A DNA stretch of 64,000 nt. It comes from Paramecium octaurelia. Its lineage: Eukaryota > Ciliophora > Oligohymenophorea > Peniculida > Parameciidae. The notes beneath the pieces were generated by a model, which had not been told where the DNA came from, made no database searches, and saw nothing but the letters and a program-made list of their open reading frames with translations. The stretch's first letter is position 1. Every line of letters starts with the position of its first letter. Positions 1 to 13,232 of the stretch are shown here, piece by piece. Both the position numbers and the translations under genes were made by a program. The stretch covers positions 149,015 to 213,014 of the forward strand of contig CAJJDP010000104.1 in NCBI GenBank assembly GCA_905182995.1, in the 5' to 3' direction.

Positions 1-1
1 A

Positions 2-3000
2 TCGGAAGAGCTCTATTCAAGGCAGGTAGAAAAGCTATATGATAGTGTAGATAGAATTCGAGATGGGGGAATCAGTGAATTTGAAAGGAATAGCATCTGC
101 TGAATTGCACAATGGAATTCATTCGTATCTCTCCTACTCACAAATACTGGGAGAGTATGCCAACCGTCCAGGGAACTGGATATTCATCATAACCAACATA
201 GTTTGTTTATCGATTATCGATTTGAAGGGCGAAGACTTTTCTCTATTCTATCAATTTGTCATTCCCTTATTGGTGGGTATTGCCATGTACTTAATAAAGA
301 TGCTCTATTATTCAATGACCAAACATCAACAAGACAAACAAATCAACAAGAGAAGAGTGACCATATTCAAAAGGTTGAAGAGAATCAACTCAACAAATAA
401 GACTCTCGTTCACGAGGACACAAAACTTCCTAATAACAATGATATCATCCTCTTTTCAGCTCCACGCAAATAAGATGTATACAAACCCATGATAATTTCA
501 TCGTTCAGAGAAGAAAAGAAGGTCTAATCAACTCCAAGACCTGAACAGAAAGTGCAGATATTTGAAACTGTCTGTTGGGATGAGGTGGAAGTGGGTGACA
601 TAGTTGTATTGTAAAGAAATGAGATCTCTCCTGCAGATCTATTGATTTTGGAATCCAATTCAGATCATTGCAATGTTGATGTTGCTAATTTTACTGGAAA
701 TACCAATCAGATATACAAATCACCCAACATCTTAACCAGCATGTCTAGAATGCATCAATTTAAAAATAACTCCTTTGAGTATAGACTTTTACTAAGTGGT
801 AAAGTCAATTATGATAGGAACAACACTGACAAATCCTTATATTCAGGTTTTGTGAGACTCAAAAACGACCCTCAAGCCATAGACATCAAAAAGGAGAACA
901 TCCTATTCAGAGAATAACTCCTATTGAATTGCGATTACATCTACGGATTAGTCCTCTTTGCGGGATTGAGTTGTCGCTACTACTACAATTAACCCAAGAC
1001 CAGAGTGAATCATTCTTTCTTTTACACCAAAGTTGACAGGTTCTTTTAGTTCACACTGGTCCTCCTGATTGTTCTCTCCTTTGCCTCTTGGATGACGGAA
1101 TCATTAAGGTTTATGGCTTATGGTCGATCATGGAGTCTTCAAACTTTGTGTAAGTATCTTTTGGGATATCTTAATATGATCCCCTACTATTTACACTTTA
1201 TGTTTGATTTCATGACTTTATGTACAATGATATTTAAATAGTACTAATTCCACAAGCAGGCAACTCAATCCATTCCGAAGACCTCCGACTCTGCTCCTCT
1301 GCAATTGTCATCCAACTATCAGAGAATCAATGACTCCCCTCTGGCTGATCTAAGCCTAATAGACAGTGTGATATTTGATAAGACTGGTACAATGACCATT
1401 CCATCCTTCAAATTGAAGATGGTTCATTTCAATGATCAATTGTTCTCCATCAAGCATAAAACATTTGATGATTTGTATTAGTGGAAAACCTACCAGCAAC
1501 AACAACAGGATAATCAGGAACTCCAACAATTCTTGATGAAAGAGTCCCAATCTCAATAAAAGGAGGCATCCCAAGTGAGGATCTCTCCAAAACCCAAGCA
1601 AATGAAACGCATCTCCAAACACCCATCAATCAGACCTGTTTTATAAGAGGAATTGCAGATACCCTCCAATCAGGAGAATTGTGATACCAATAATAACGAT
1701 TAAGCTAATTTTGACCCTGAAGAAATAATCGATGATAATTTCAAACTAAGAGACATACATCGAAGTAAACAACCTAAAATATTTCAGGATTCATGGGGAT
1801 CAAACACAGATATCAACAATTATGGATAAGGAAGTGGAGTCTAATAATATTTATAACAATAACAATAAAATAGCAATATGAATATCAACAGTATATAATA
1901 ATAGAGTAGCAACAATAATATCAACAATCAATAGTAACAAAACAACAATCAATAACAATCTTTGAATAGTAATCAGTAACAACAATAAAGTCCCAAAGAT
2001 ATGAAGAAATCTACTCTGATATCTGGAATCACTATTCGAGCTAAGCACAGTATCAAAATGGATAGATCTGAAAAACAGAAGAGGTTTGGAGCTGAAAGAT
2101 CAATGAATTTCACTAAATTCATGTCAGAAGATGGTCTAAATAAGAACAACGAAGACTTAAGAAGTTTGGATGAGAAGGATTTTCTGAATAAATTGATTAC
2201 AAGTGAAAGTAGAAAATAAACGGAAGAATCCATCTTTATCTTAATGATTTGTCACAACACCCAATCCACCTACAATAAATCTGAAGATACATTCAAACAT
2301 GAATTTTCATCCAAAATAGATAATCTACAATTAGAGTTCATCTCTCACTTCAATTACAGATTCATATGTTCAGCAGTAAATAAAAGTAAATACATTGTTG
2401 AAATCAATGGCAGACTGACTGAAGTGCCAGTTACTGTAACTCAATTGGAACATTATAAAGTAAGTGTAATACTAACAAAATAAGATTACAGGAGATTCTT
2501 TGAAGATATTGATTAAGCATATGATTATGTTTAATTTATCAGAGATGATAGTCAAGAGATGAGTGATTAGATATTAATGAATAAGGAGGAGAGGGAGAAA
2601 TGGGACAACATGATCTATAAACTTTATATGAATGGATGCAGACCAGTCGTTTTCTTTAAATCCTTTATGGACACTAACTAATATTAACAATTCTTAAAAA
2701 ACCCTTTGTAAGAATTGAAAACATAGCCAAGAGCCTATGAATTGAGTTTGGTCATAGGAATCAAGGAGAAATTACGAAAGTCTATTACCACAGTCATCAA
2801 AAATTTCCTTGCTGCAGATATGATCATTTGGATTGCCAGTGGAGATACATTAGATAAAGTGTTACCCATTGCCTATAAAACAGAAATCTTGAAGGACTTG
2901 ATTCCAATAATCCATTTTGATTCCCAAGATGCCACTCTATAGATCAAACAGTAAATCCAATGGTTATATAACAACTAAATAAAGCATTTGAAGGATGACT

Positions 3001-6000
3001 CAACAATTGTAGACAAACGATTATCTGATCGTTTAGTGATGAGTCCAAGTCAGAAACGGAAATCTATCCACACAAGTGGTCGTAGACAAAGTGCCAAAGG
3101 GTTCCTGCCTGGATTATAGAGTTCCCAATAAAGAATTAAACCATTTTCTATTTTGATTCATGGAGAAACTTTGGATAAAATATCACAAGATAATTCATTG
3201 TTCAATCATCTGTGTTTTATCGTTGCATTCTCCACTTCAGTTGTAGGTTATAGGATGACTAAGACTCAAAAGGCAATACTAGTTAAGATACTCTAAGAAA
3301 AATAAGTTTGGAGAAGGAGAGTCTTAGTCATTGGAGATGATAACAACGATAGTAGATTGATGGCATACTCTGATTTTGCTATTTAATTATAGAGTCAAAG
3401 ACTTTATCAATAGGTTGCCGTTGAAAAGATGGAACAATTACAGAGAACTAAAAAGGACTCAAAAAGCATCAAGCTTCATTAGATCACGTTTAAGCCTGCA
3501 ATAAAGGATTTCAAAAGTAAGTATTCCAGTTAAAATAGAGTATTAGTATAATAATATACCTTATGTTGGCACAACAGATATTGTTGTTAAAGATTATCCA
3601 AACTTAATGTGCACAGTCTTATCTGAAAGTAGACAGTCAGCCGAATTGTTGGAGAATATCATAACCTTCTCCTTCTATCGAAGTTATTTGCTCTGCTTTA
3701 CATTGTTTTTTTAGATTCTATTCAAAGGCATCACCTATTATCCTCCATTAGATTACTTTCAAAGCTTTCTATATATCATTCCATGTCTCTTGCTATACAT
3801 TCAGAGGATGACTCCAAAAGGGGAGAAAGCCACCAACATCAAAAATTAATTAGTCTATTTCTTTAATCAAAACCAACTAGATTTTAGACAGATGAGATAC
3901 TGGCTATTCTTCTACAAGGTAATACTCTATTCAGCATCTGAAGCCTTAATTATAGCAATCATGATAAGTATTATGGATATTAGGAACAACAAAGGATAAA
4001 CCTTTGATGAAGAAATGAAATCGATCCAAATGTTTGTTATCATATTGTTATTGGACTTAACAAAATAATTAACTCATGCTAATTTGTACTAATATATAAT
4101 ATTGCCTATCTCTTATTTTGCTTTCTGCACAATTGGTTACTTGGACTACTTTGCTTATAATATGTTTGATCTATTCTAATACATTATATCTTTTGAATCA
4201 TTCTTATTTATATTATCGTTGCAACTATTGTTTTTTTGTTTTTAGAAGACTCTAACTCAATTTCATTCCATTTATGTTCATACTACACTATACAAAGAGG
4301 ACGAGCAGATTGAGATAAATAATAAGGTCAAACCGATCTAAATACATAATTAGAAGAGAAGAAAGGACAATTTGGTGATAAATATCCAGAAATATATATT
4401 GAAATTATTTAAGACCGAAGAGGAAATAGATCCAATAATAAAGTAGATTTTATCTGGGATAGTTTTGAGTGTAAAGACCACCAAAATAAATAAGATTACT
4501 TAGACTTTCAAAAATATTCAATTAGAAATCAAATATCAACTAAATGAGTTACCATCCATAATTGAATATTACAGATTGTATTATCCCCTTAGTTGGATGT
4601 TGGTGGAAGGAGCAATCTTAGTTTAGATTTGGTTGATCAATAGAGATGTAGATTATACTTGGTTTTTGTATTTTACATTTGGATATAATGCAGCATAGGT
4701 GTTGATGGCATTGTTCATATACACAGTGGCATTCTAGAAATATCATTTCAGAATTAGTAAGATTTTGATCACAAGTCGTTTGATCTATAAAATTGTTTAT
4801 GATGCTTATTTTTATTAGGATAATGATAATGAGTTGACAGACATGTTGATCATGTAGCTATTTATGTTATAACCATTAATAGATGATCGACCTTTGACAA
4901 TCATCTTCTATTGTTTTGCTCTCAATATCAGTTTTATAATCAGATTCAGTGCTAATAATACGACCAGTGATGCCAACTTTAATAAATACATTATGTTGAA
5001 TTACTATTTGATTGCATTGATGCAGACAGCCTTGTCAAGTGGAATGCACTTCAGAGTTCAGAGAAATTCAAGAGAGGAGTTCATTCAAATGCTGACTTTG
5101 GATCAATAGACAAATTCAATTAGTGACACTTTGAGTATTTTGATGCCGAAGTTCATTAGAAATATAATAAATCAGAAAGGTGAATTCGATATTTAGGAGA
5201 ATCAAGGAGAAGTGGCAATATTATTTTGTGACATTTGCTAATTTGATAAAATAATCAAGGCAGAAAAGGAGAATGTGATACATTTATTGGATATCTTATT
5301 CAGATAATATGATTCATTGTGTAGTTAATATGGATTATAGAAGATAGAAACAGTTGGTAAAACCTATATGGCAGCTGCAGGATTAAAGAACATAGTCTCT
5401 TAAAACAGTGCTAATCCAGTACTTAGAGCAATCCAAGTGGCATTTGAAATGAGGAAATTTGCATCCTAATAAGATTTCAGTGGATCTGGGGAAATAATAG
5501 TGAAAATAGGTGTTCATTATGGCAATGTGATTGCAGGAGTGATTGGTTATCATAAGCCTTAATTCTCATTGATTGGTGACACAGTTAATACTACAAGTAG
5601 AGTATGTTCGACTGGATAAGATGGTCAGATCAAGATTTCAGATGACGCCTACAAATTAGTTAGTGGATCATAGGATTTCATATTTACAAAGGATTTGGTC
5701 GATGCAAAGGGTAAAGGAGTTTTAGTAACCTATATATTATCCGAATAGGAACAAAGAAAATCATTAAGACATAAGAAATAGTGTGTTAAGGATGGAAAAG
5801 GTAAGAATAATCAACAGAATTCGGTGGCTACACAGGATAATTCAGAGAGGGTAGGGAGAAACCAGAAGGTGAAGAGAAAACCAACACTTGTATTGCCTCA
5901 TTTGAAATAGAGTAATCCGAAATTACAACACAAATCAAGTCTTAATGTAGATGGGCAATAACAATAGAATTCACATGGGGATAGTGATCATGCGAATTAG

Positions 6001-7524
6001 ATAGGATATAAAATGAGTGTGGAAGGAGCCAATTTGATTGAAGCAATAGAGATTAAATTGGGAAAAGAGAATTTATTGGTGGATGAGAATTTTGATTTTC
6101 CAAATAGTGAAATAGAGAAGGAGAAGTTGAAGCAATTATATCAGAGTGATGAGGAATTCATAGAAACCGATGTTTTGGTATTGGATAAAAGAAAACTGTT
6201 TTTGGACTTTGATCCAGAGGTTGATTAATTTCATATAAATGATTTCTATAGGGAATTAACAAAGAAGAATACAGTGCTGGTCATTTTATTAAAGGCAGGA
6301 GTGACAGCGTTGTTGTTGGTTTAAAATACATCAACAATATTAATTGCACAGATATTTGAGAACTAATACACTTGGTATATCAATCTATCTTTTGGATATG
6401 TAATTGTGGTGATCAAGACTGTGTTCTTAGTGTTATTGATAATGAAATAATATAGAGAGAAATATTTCAAGGAGATTTACTTCATCTATAGTTATATCAT
6501 AACAATGATATGGTGGATCATTCATATCTTCTCTTATTAGAGTTTTATAGTTGGTGAAATCTGCATTGCTGTTGGAGTCTTCTTGTCATTCATGACCTAA
6601 TTGAACCCTATTATTAAGATGAAGTACAAGGTTATAGAGAGTATCTCGATGATTTCAGTCAATTTGATTGTGGTTATGGTCAAAAATTGGGAAAAGAGTC
6701 TCATTTATTATGCCATCATCTTATAATTAATCTTTATTTCAAACCAGATTTATAAATTCAACAAGAATGTCCAATTATATAACAACAAATGCAAACTAAA
6801 GGCTAAACATTAATAGTTAGACTCCTTGGTTAAACATCAATTACCAAGCCATATGCTCGAACAATTTCTCAAATTCTAACAACAAAGAGCTGTCCTTAAA
6901 GACAGTTATGAAAATGTTACTCTATTATTTGCTGACATTGCTGGTTTTACTGAATATTCCAGCAAAGTCTCCCCAGAATAGGTTGTGTTCATGTTACGTA
7001 ATCTCTTCACTGAGTTTGATAAGTGTTGCTAAGAAAAGTCAGTCTATAAATTGTATACCATTGGGGATTGTTATGTTGTAATGGGTATGTTGGATGCCAA
7101 AGATAGAAATATAGCACAAGAGGCTAAGAATACTGTGGAATTGGGATTTGAAATGATTAGCATTATTAAGAGAGTCAGAGACCATATTAATTTTCAAGGG
7201 TTAGACATGCGTATTGGAATTCACACAGGTAATATTATAGGCGGAGTCTTGGGTACTGAAATAGTTAGGTATGATATCTATGGACCAGATGTTCTTATTG
7301 CCAATAAGATGGAATCAAAGGGAGAAAGAGGTTATCTCCAGGTTTCTTCAACAACCAAAGAAATCTTGGAGTAACACTACCCTGAAGAATTCAGATACTG
7401 CTTTCACACGCGCGTAGATATCCCATCTATAGACACATCCACTGATGGATATTTCATTACTATTAGAACCTTTGATGAACTTTCCATGGATTTGTAGGAA
7501 CATCATTCAGAAAGTTGTCGTTGA
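2..7524 (+). CDS. Guanylyl cyclase fused to a P4-type ATPase-like domain (5' partial)
   Basis: This giant membrane protein joins an N-terminal P4-ATPase-like half to a C-terminal cyclase half with two catalytic domains, the arrangement known for ciliate and apicomplexan guanylyl cyclases that make cGMP. The start lies before the window; 2,491 residues are visible. Two introns are seen, 26-50 (25 nt) and 3517-3538 (22 nt, phase 1); removing them gives an exact multiple of three to the TGA at 7522. The ATPase phosphorylation motif DKTGT is near residue 449 and GDDNND, replacing GDGxND, near 1103. A Q/N-rich insert lies around nt 1800-2000. Cyclase domain 1 (about nt 5200-5750) has NTTSR, carrying the catalytic Asn and Arg. 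Domain 2 (about nt 6920-7370) has FADIAGFT and IGDCY, carrying the metal aspartates. Six-helix membrane blocks precede each domain. Identification is firm; ATPase activity is doubtful. Confidence 0.93.
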
Positions 7525-7814
7525 GTACTAACAATATTCTATTTACATTTTATAATCTATGTACTTTATCATTATCCATCTAAAATGCATTCCCAAATTA
7601 CTAACTGAATTAATTAACAATCTATAATATAGACTAAGTATATTACATCATATAAATATAAATAAAAATATGATATTAATAAAAATGACGCTATTTGTTA
7701 TTACATAATGAATCATCCAAATTTGAAATTAATATACTGTAATGATGAATTATCATAATTCAAAACCAACCAATATCTTACCTCTGGAAATCAATATTAA
7801 ATACACCAAAACAA

Positions 7815-8191
7815 ATGTAAAGGAAATAGTAATATGAAAATGACTTCAAAAACTTCAAGGAAGACAGTTAAATCTCGATTGATCAAATGCTCAAACAATA
7901 AGACTTGGCTGAAAAGTAAAAAGAGATTTGCCTCAGAAATTCAAAAACCTTCGAACTCTTCGCCACATGTATATATCTATTTCATCATATTTAGGTATGG
8001 AAAGACATGAAGGCAAAATTGACAACTTTGCAAAATACCTCTCCATCAAAATGCTATTCATTGAAAAACAGGCTCTTGAATGTTACAAAGGAAATACTAA
8101 TGATAGAGAATACGAAAGGTGTCATCAAAGAATCGAATCATAACTACATGATGTCTATAATGATTACTACTAAGGTTTACTCAACCTCTGA
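7815..8191 (+). CDS. Small hypothetical protein, one intron
   Basis: This is a 116-residue protein starting MQRKQQYENDF and ending QGLLNL before TGA. A canonical 26-nt GTA...TAG intron at 7969-7994 moves the reading from one frame to another. Without it both frames stop early, and with it the coding length is exactly 117 codons. The protein is hydrophilic and probably helical, with four cysteines spaced as EICL, FATC, ECYK and ERCH, so a small disulfide or metal fold is possible. I do not recognise a family. It follows the cyclase gene on the same strand after about 290 bp and converges on the RING gene, whose stop is 78 bp away. Confidence 0.65.
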
Positions 8192-8269
8192 CTATTATTT
8201 ATATATATAATTAATCAATAAATTTTAATATCTTATAGTTGCTTAAAAATCACTTTATATAAATTATAA

Positions 8270-9167
8270 TCAAGTTTTTAATATATTCATAATATTCTCA
8301 AATACTTTATACATATTTATCAAATCGCTAATGTATTCATTATGATATGTAGCTTAAACAACGCTCTTATTTAATACATATTAAATAATTACATCATCAT
8401 TGCAAGCAAAGCACCTCCCTACATATCCAGAAACGCATCGCTAGCAATAATTATGTGCGCATGGAATCACAGTAATCGTATTTTACAATTCCTTTCTACA
8501 AAGTTTGCAAGTAAGTTGCTGTCTTAAAGAAAACTAATTCATTATTGTAACACTTACTGTAAATTATTCTAACTGTTGAGATTTAATTGATAGATTTTTC
8601 ATTTTTATTTAGCTTTCGTAGTTCTCGTCAATTGCTTTTCGTAGAGTGTCATCCATCCTTCTATAAGTCTCCTTATATTCTAACTCCAACTTCTTTAATT
8701 ATTATGCTTAAGTAGAGTTGTCTATCTAATAACGTAAATCATTATTTAGCAATTTTAGATAAATAATTTGTTATTCCTGCTCCTCTAACTGCATTTTTAA
8801 TTTTACATTTTCTAGTTTTAAATCCTCCGAAATCTTCACCTAAATTATCACTTTCTCTATATACTTGTTCTTCATACTTTTGTTCAAATTCCTATTGAAG
8901 TTTTTCAATTATTATACAATCAGATTATGACTTGGGTACATGCATTCTTTTTGAAATTGAGTCATCATTTTGTGTGGGTATTTACTTTTTGCGCTCATTT
9001 AATTGTTTCATAATACTTAACTGTCTTTTAGATTTAAGTGCATTTGTCTGTCTGCAAGCTTTCTCCAAACCTACACAGTTTGAGTTTTCGTAATTTAATT
9101 TTGTTTTATTGAATAGAATCTTTTGAGATGTTGTTTATTCTAATAGAGGTAGTTTACTTATAAGCAT
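8270..9167 (-). CDS. RING-finger protein with coiled-coil centre
   Basis: A 281-residue protein with a C-terminal C3HC4 RING finger: CKLC, then 12 residues, CAHNYC, QRC, and CFAC after seven more. RING fingers of this kind usually recruit E2 enzymes, so it is a likely E3 ubiquitin ligase; substrate and location are unknown. The middle third is rich in E, Q, K and L and looks coiled-coil. Two introns are inferred, 8812-8839 (28 nt, starting GTG) and 8534-8557 (24 nt, GTAAGT...TAG). The first is required to keep the frame; the second is in frame and chosen from its consensus ends. ATG at 9167 gives exactly 282 codons. A further in-frame ATG at the M of SIMKQLNE would be a shorter start. Confidence 0.8.
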
Positions 9168-12100
9168 TCCGAATTAGTAAGAATGGAATTAAATTATATA
9201 AAATTAATAAATTCAAGTATGCATTCTTATTGAGAAATAAACTAAAGTTTTTTTGAATAATTTTATAAATTTATAATAAATTCAAGGCATACTACTCTTC
9301 ACTATTTACACATTTTAGTTTAGGAGTTAAGTAGTTCTCAATTCCCAATCCTCATTGATTTAACTCTCGTACAATGTTTATGACTTTCTTATATCAAAGA
9401 CCTATGAAAATACCCACTTGAAACTAGAGACTTATTCAATGGACTAAAGAAAAAACACTTTATAAATAGACTTACATTTAAAATGATATAAATTTTTGTC
9501 AGTCTTTAACAGATTTATTCTACAATGAATATTTTTATTGCCATAAGCATTATTGTTGCTGAGGTTGTATAATCTTTTATTAAAAATACTGGAAATGCTA
9601 TAGACCTCATTTATCTTTCATCAGCCTATATTTGTTATAAAATTTACTATTTTAAGAACATCTTAAATTATTTCATATAAATTTTACTTTTCTCTTTCAT
9701 TATGATTTTAGCCATCTCCAATTACTTAGTTTTTCAACAAAACAAAAATATAATTTTTTGAATTTTCTATTTTTTAAATAAGATCAAAGTACTTTCAGTA
9801 GATTTGACGAAATTGCATGTGTTATCATTCGTTTAAAATTTACATGGAACTGGAAATTTTTAAAATTAATCGTTCTCATATACCAAACAATCTACAGCTT
9901 CATTTTCTATTTTTCCAATGGTTAGATATACATTGCATTCATTAAATTTCTATAAACAAATTAATTACGATATGGTTGATTCTTACTCTATTTTTGAGTA
10001 ACAAAAATTATTTCCCATTATTAGTATTATTATTATTATTCCCAAAAATAGTACTAATTGAAATAAAACCATAAATAATTTTAAACTTAATAGCAGATTT
10101 TACAATGAACATTAATTCAAAGTATTGATCTATGTAATTATACCTTGAAAAACTATAAATTAAATTGAAAATAAAAATTTCACATTTGGAAATGCTAAAT
10201 TTATATGAATCGGAATATAAAATAGATGGCTTTTGAATTATAAAAATCCTTAATGTATTGATATATTAAACGTTCAAATTTATAATTAATTGATTGAATT
10301 CTATAAAAAATTGGTTAAAGATTCTGTTGTATGTTTCTAACAGTTCGAAATTTAATCCTTCGTTTCTGATTTTTCAAAACAATTTTGAGTCCAAAATGGC
10401 CAATATTTAACCATTGATTCATATGAGCGATCAACTGTCTTTCTCTTAATTTGCAATTACTGAATGCCTTTTGATATTGGAATAGCAAATACATTTGTAA
10501 TATTCATCATAATTTTCATTGGATTACAAATAAATTTGATAGCATTTCTCTCTTTATTCATTTGTTTCTTTTTGAATATATCTTTGGAGAGATTACACAT
10601 TGACAGTTAATTATTTTAGAAACAATTACTATTGCTGTTCAGCCATAATTAATAATTATTTTATAATACATTCACAATAATTCTTTCTAAAGAGTATATT
10701 CAAATTAATCCTGAAACATTGAAATCTAATCTCTGGCATTTTGAAGACACATCTATTCATCGAATTTGCTTTTGATATTTTTGAGACATTTATTGTTTGT
10801 ATAATCAAGCACAAAGCGTAATTTATGTTGAAATAATTCTTATTAGATATTAAATAACTCATTTTTTCTACTATAATATCTAATACTACTTGAGCATGCA
10901 TTCAATAAATTGCTCTCTATTGGATTAAGAGTGCCAGCAGTATTTAATAACCCTTCTTTGATATTTGTTTTGTATTTATTGATATTCTACTATTTGAGAA
11001 TCATTTAAATTCATTAAATATATAATTTTATCAATTAATATTTTTTTAGAATTCATTTATATATCTCTAGACATCTGCTTTGGCTGATTCAACACATTTA
11101 CCAGAGTCACCTGATTAAATGCACTTTTCAAATTGATTGCTCATGAACATCATCTTGAAATCAAATTATCTCATTTCTTTATCAACTACCTTACTTCTTC
11201 TCATCATACCTTGCATGAATTTAACAAAATACAATCTGAATATCTATTAACATCTTTGCTATTTTGAGATAAACAAGATAAATGAATGGTTTCTGGAACT
11301 CTTTGAACAAGTTATTCAAACCCTTTTTACAAGTTTTCCAATTGCTATTACAATTAAGCCTATGCTGGATGAGATTAATGCATGCCAGAAATAACTTTTA
11401 TTTATTTTATTAAATTAATAATATAAACACATAAAAATCTGAAAAACATCGCCCTTCCTAATTTAATAGTTGAAAAATAATTAAAATCTCATTTTGTTAC
11501 AACTTTATACTTAATACAATGGACCTTCAAGAAATAATATTTAATATATTTATTTTCATAAGAAATACCTAAGCAATGTATAATACTAAGTGTGTCTGTA
11601 TTTTTCAAAAATTCCTATTAAATCTTTCTCATTCAAAATCATCCTGACTTATTTATATCACGAAGGCTTATTTCATATTCTTGTTTCGCTTAAACATAAA
11701 GTCTCCTTCTCTAACCTTAATCTTAACTTGAAATTTACCTTAGCTAGTAATTCTAATTGAATGCTTTTACTACATCTTCAAATTTAATTGAACCTCTGAC
11801 GCCTATGGTTATCATTCTATATTTATTCTATCAGTCCTAAAAACTTGAGAATGAATTAAAAATTATATCAATTTATTGAGTTAAATTATCCTTTAAGAGT
11901 ATTTTTTGACTTTCTATTTTTCAACTGATTACGATTTAGGACCAGTTGCTTTTTTTAGTGAATTTCATACATTAGGTTTCATGAATCATTCCAGTTTCTT
12001 GTTAAGTCCATTAAATAACAATTTCCTTGAATCAATCTGTTGATTTAGCTGAAACTGAAATTTGTTACTTCATTTTAGTTCTTCTTTAATTAAAAATGGA

Positions 12101-12464
12101 TTGTTTGTATATTTTAATTGTAATTAGAAATTACTTTCTTTTGGATTTCCTCAAATTAATTCAAAAATTAGTACATAATTAAATTAAAATGATTTTCCTA
12201 AAAAAGTCAAATACTTGTAAAATTAATGACCTTCATTTCCAATTTAGCTAATTAAACTGAAATATCATTCTCATATACCTCCTCCAGTGATTTACTGAAT
12301 TTATCTTTTAGGTTAATTAAATTCTTTATTTATTATAAATATATATAGTAAATGGTAATTATCTATTATTTAATTTTGAGATGACGACAGATTAATTAGT
12401 TTCATTATATTAATTAATAAATATTATTTCTAAAATCATTTATTATTATAATAATTGAGCCTTT
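9168..12464. other. 3.3 kb without an intact gene; weak coding remnants
   Basis: TGA occurs often in all six frames and no gene can be assembled. Coding-like stretches are present. On the plus strand at about 10450-10740 an open frame reads as a hydrophobic segment followed by helical sequence (for example INPETLKSNLWHFEDTS), and similar helical pieces follow in other frames to about 11420. On the minus strand a 58-codon ORF lies at 11639-11815 (MITIGVRGSIKFEDVVKAF...). I suspect one or two old, decayed genes, but chance ORFs of this length are common when only TGA stops translation. Confidence 0.4.
9525..9761 (+). CDS. Possible small membrane-protein ORF (78 aa)
   Basis: An ATG-to-TGA ORF starts MNIFIAISIIVAEVVQ and holds two strongly hydrophobic stretches, around residues 2-15 and 50-66. 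A run of similar hydrophobic sequence follows downstream in another frame (about 9790-9960), so this may be the first part of a broken membrane-protein gene rather than a complete one. AT-rich noncoding DNA easily yields such Ile/Phe/Tyr-rich translations, so the call is weak. Confidence 0.22.
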
Positions 12465-13025
12465 ATGTTTCATCCAGCTTCGACCAGATTTCATCTTCCT
12501 ACTATTGTTCAAAAAGAAGTTTCACCAATAAAGGAAACCAATATAAGAAATATGAGACCCTCTCTTTTTTTAAATTAAATTGATGTTCTTCCTCATTCCC
12601 TAAAAACAGAAGCTGAAGCACCCAATGAAAAATCTGCAACTAAAGTGTACACTTAATCTGAAAGTGATCCACTTATAGAAATTCCTTATCATTTTAAACT
12701 ACCCTAACTAGTCAAAACCAGACCCAAGAGATACTAGAGATCCTTGCCTGAAATTCCAATTCTTGCACAAATTTCTCAAAATGACACTCCTATTGAATTT
12801 GAGAGGTCATAAAAGAGAACTAAGCTATTTTTAAAAAGATAAGATTCAAAAATATTGGAATCAGTATCAAAGTTTTAAAGGAAGAAAGTGGAATTTAAGA
12901 AATCTTTGATTATAATAGATATAGAAACAGGAAATTAAGATAGACAAGAAATATCTTAGACTTAAAAACCCCTTAGAAGAATAGCACATCAAAAAACTAA
13001 ATCATTTCAAATCAGAAATGAATGA
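12465..13025 (+). CDS. Hypothetical basic protein (186 aa)
   Basis: An uninterrupted ORF of 187 codons from ATG (MFHPASTRFHLP) to TGA. It uses TAA/TAG as glutamine about ten times and no intron is needed. The protein is hydrophilic, with many Ser/Thr/Pro and a Lys/Arg-rich C-terminal half (QKRTKLFLKRQDSK, KPLRRIAHQK), and has no membrane segment or recognised domain. Local GC content is clearly higher than in the flanks, which supports real coding. The next plus-strand gene starts 207 bp downstream. Function is unknown; a disordered, possibly phosphorylated protein would fit. Confidence 0.7.
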
Positions 13026-13232
13026 TTAAAATATTAACCTTCTAATCTAATCTATCTTATATATCATAAAATAATATAAAGTATATTCTCAGAATATTAC
13101 AACACTTTACATAATTTATTTACAAATTTAAATTTAAAGAGACTTTCCTTTAAGTTAATCAAGCAATACTGAAGAATAAGAAGTTTAATAAAATATAAAA
13201 GTAATAAAATAAATTTCTATTTCATTGACTAG

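Noticed and set aside
75-93. 19-nt intron GTGAATTTG...TAG near the start of the cyclase gene
   Set aside because: It could also restore the frame, but the 25-nt GTA...TAG intron at 26-50 is canonical in size and ends and gives the same downstream frame.
63-473. Short ORFs ending at TAA or TAG as separate genes
   Set aside because: They are pieces of longer frames; TAA and TAG are glutamine here, as shown by continuous protein homology across them in the cyclase, carboxylase and kinase genes.
1141-1240. Intron at GTAAGTATCTTTTGGG in the cyclase gene
   Set aside because: The frame is open and encodes a plausible membrane segment; no TAG at a normal intron distance is needed.
1356-2233. Minus-strand Leu-rich ORFs opposite the cyclase gene
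   Set aside because: They are antisense shadows of the Q/N-rich coding sequence.
9790-9960. Potassium-channel-like gene
   Set aside because: Hydrophobic sequence such as WNWKFLKLIVLIYQTIYSF suggested a channel, but no GYG pore signature or continuous frame exists.
10656-10901. Minus-strand 81-codon ORF
   Set aside because: The opposite strand gives the more protein-like reading and neither is convincing alone.
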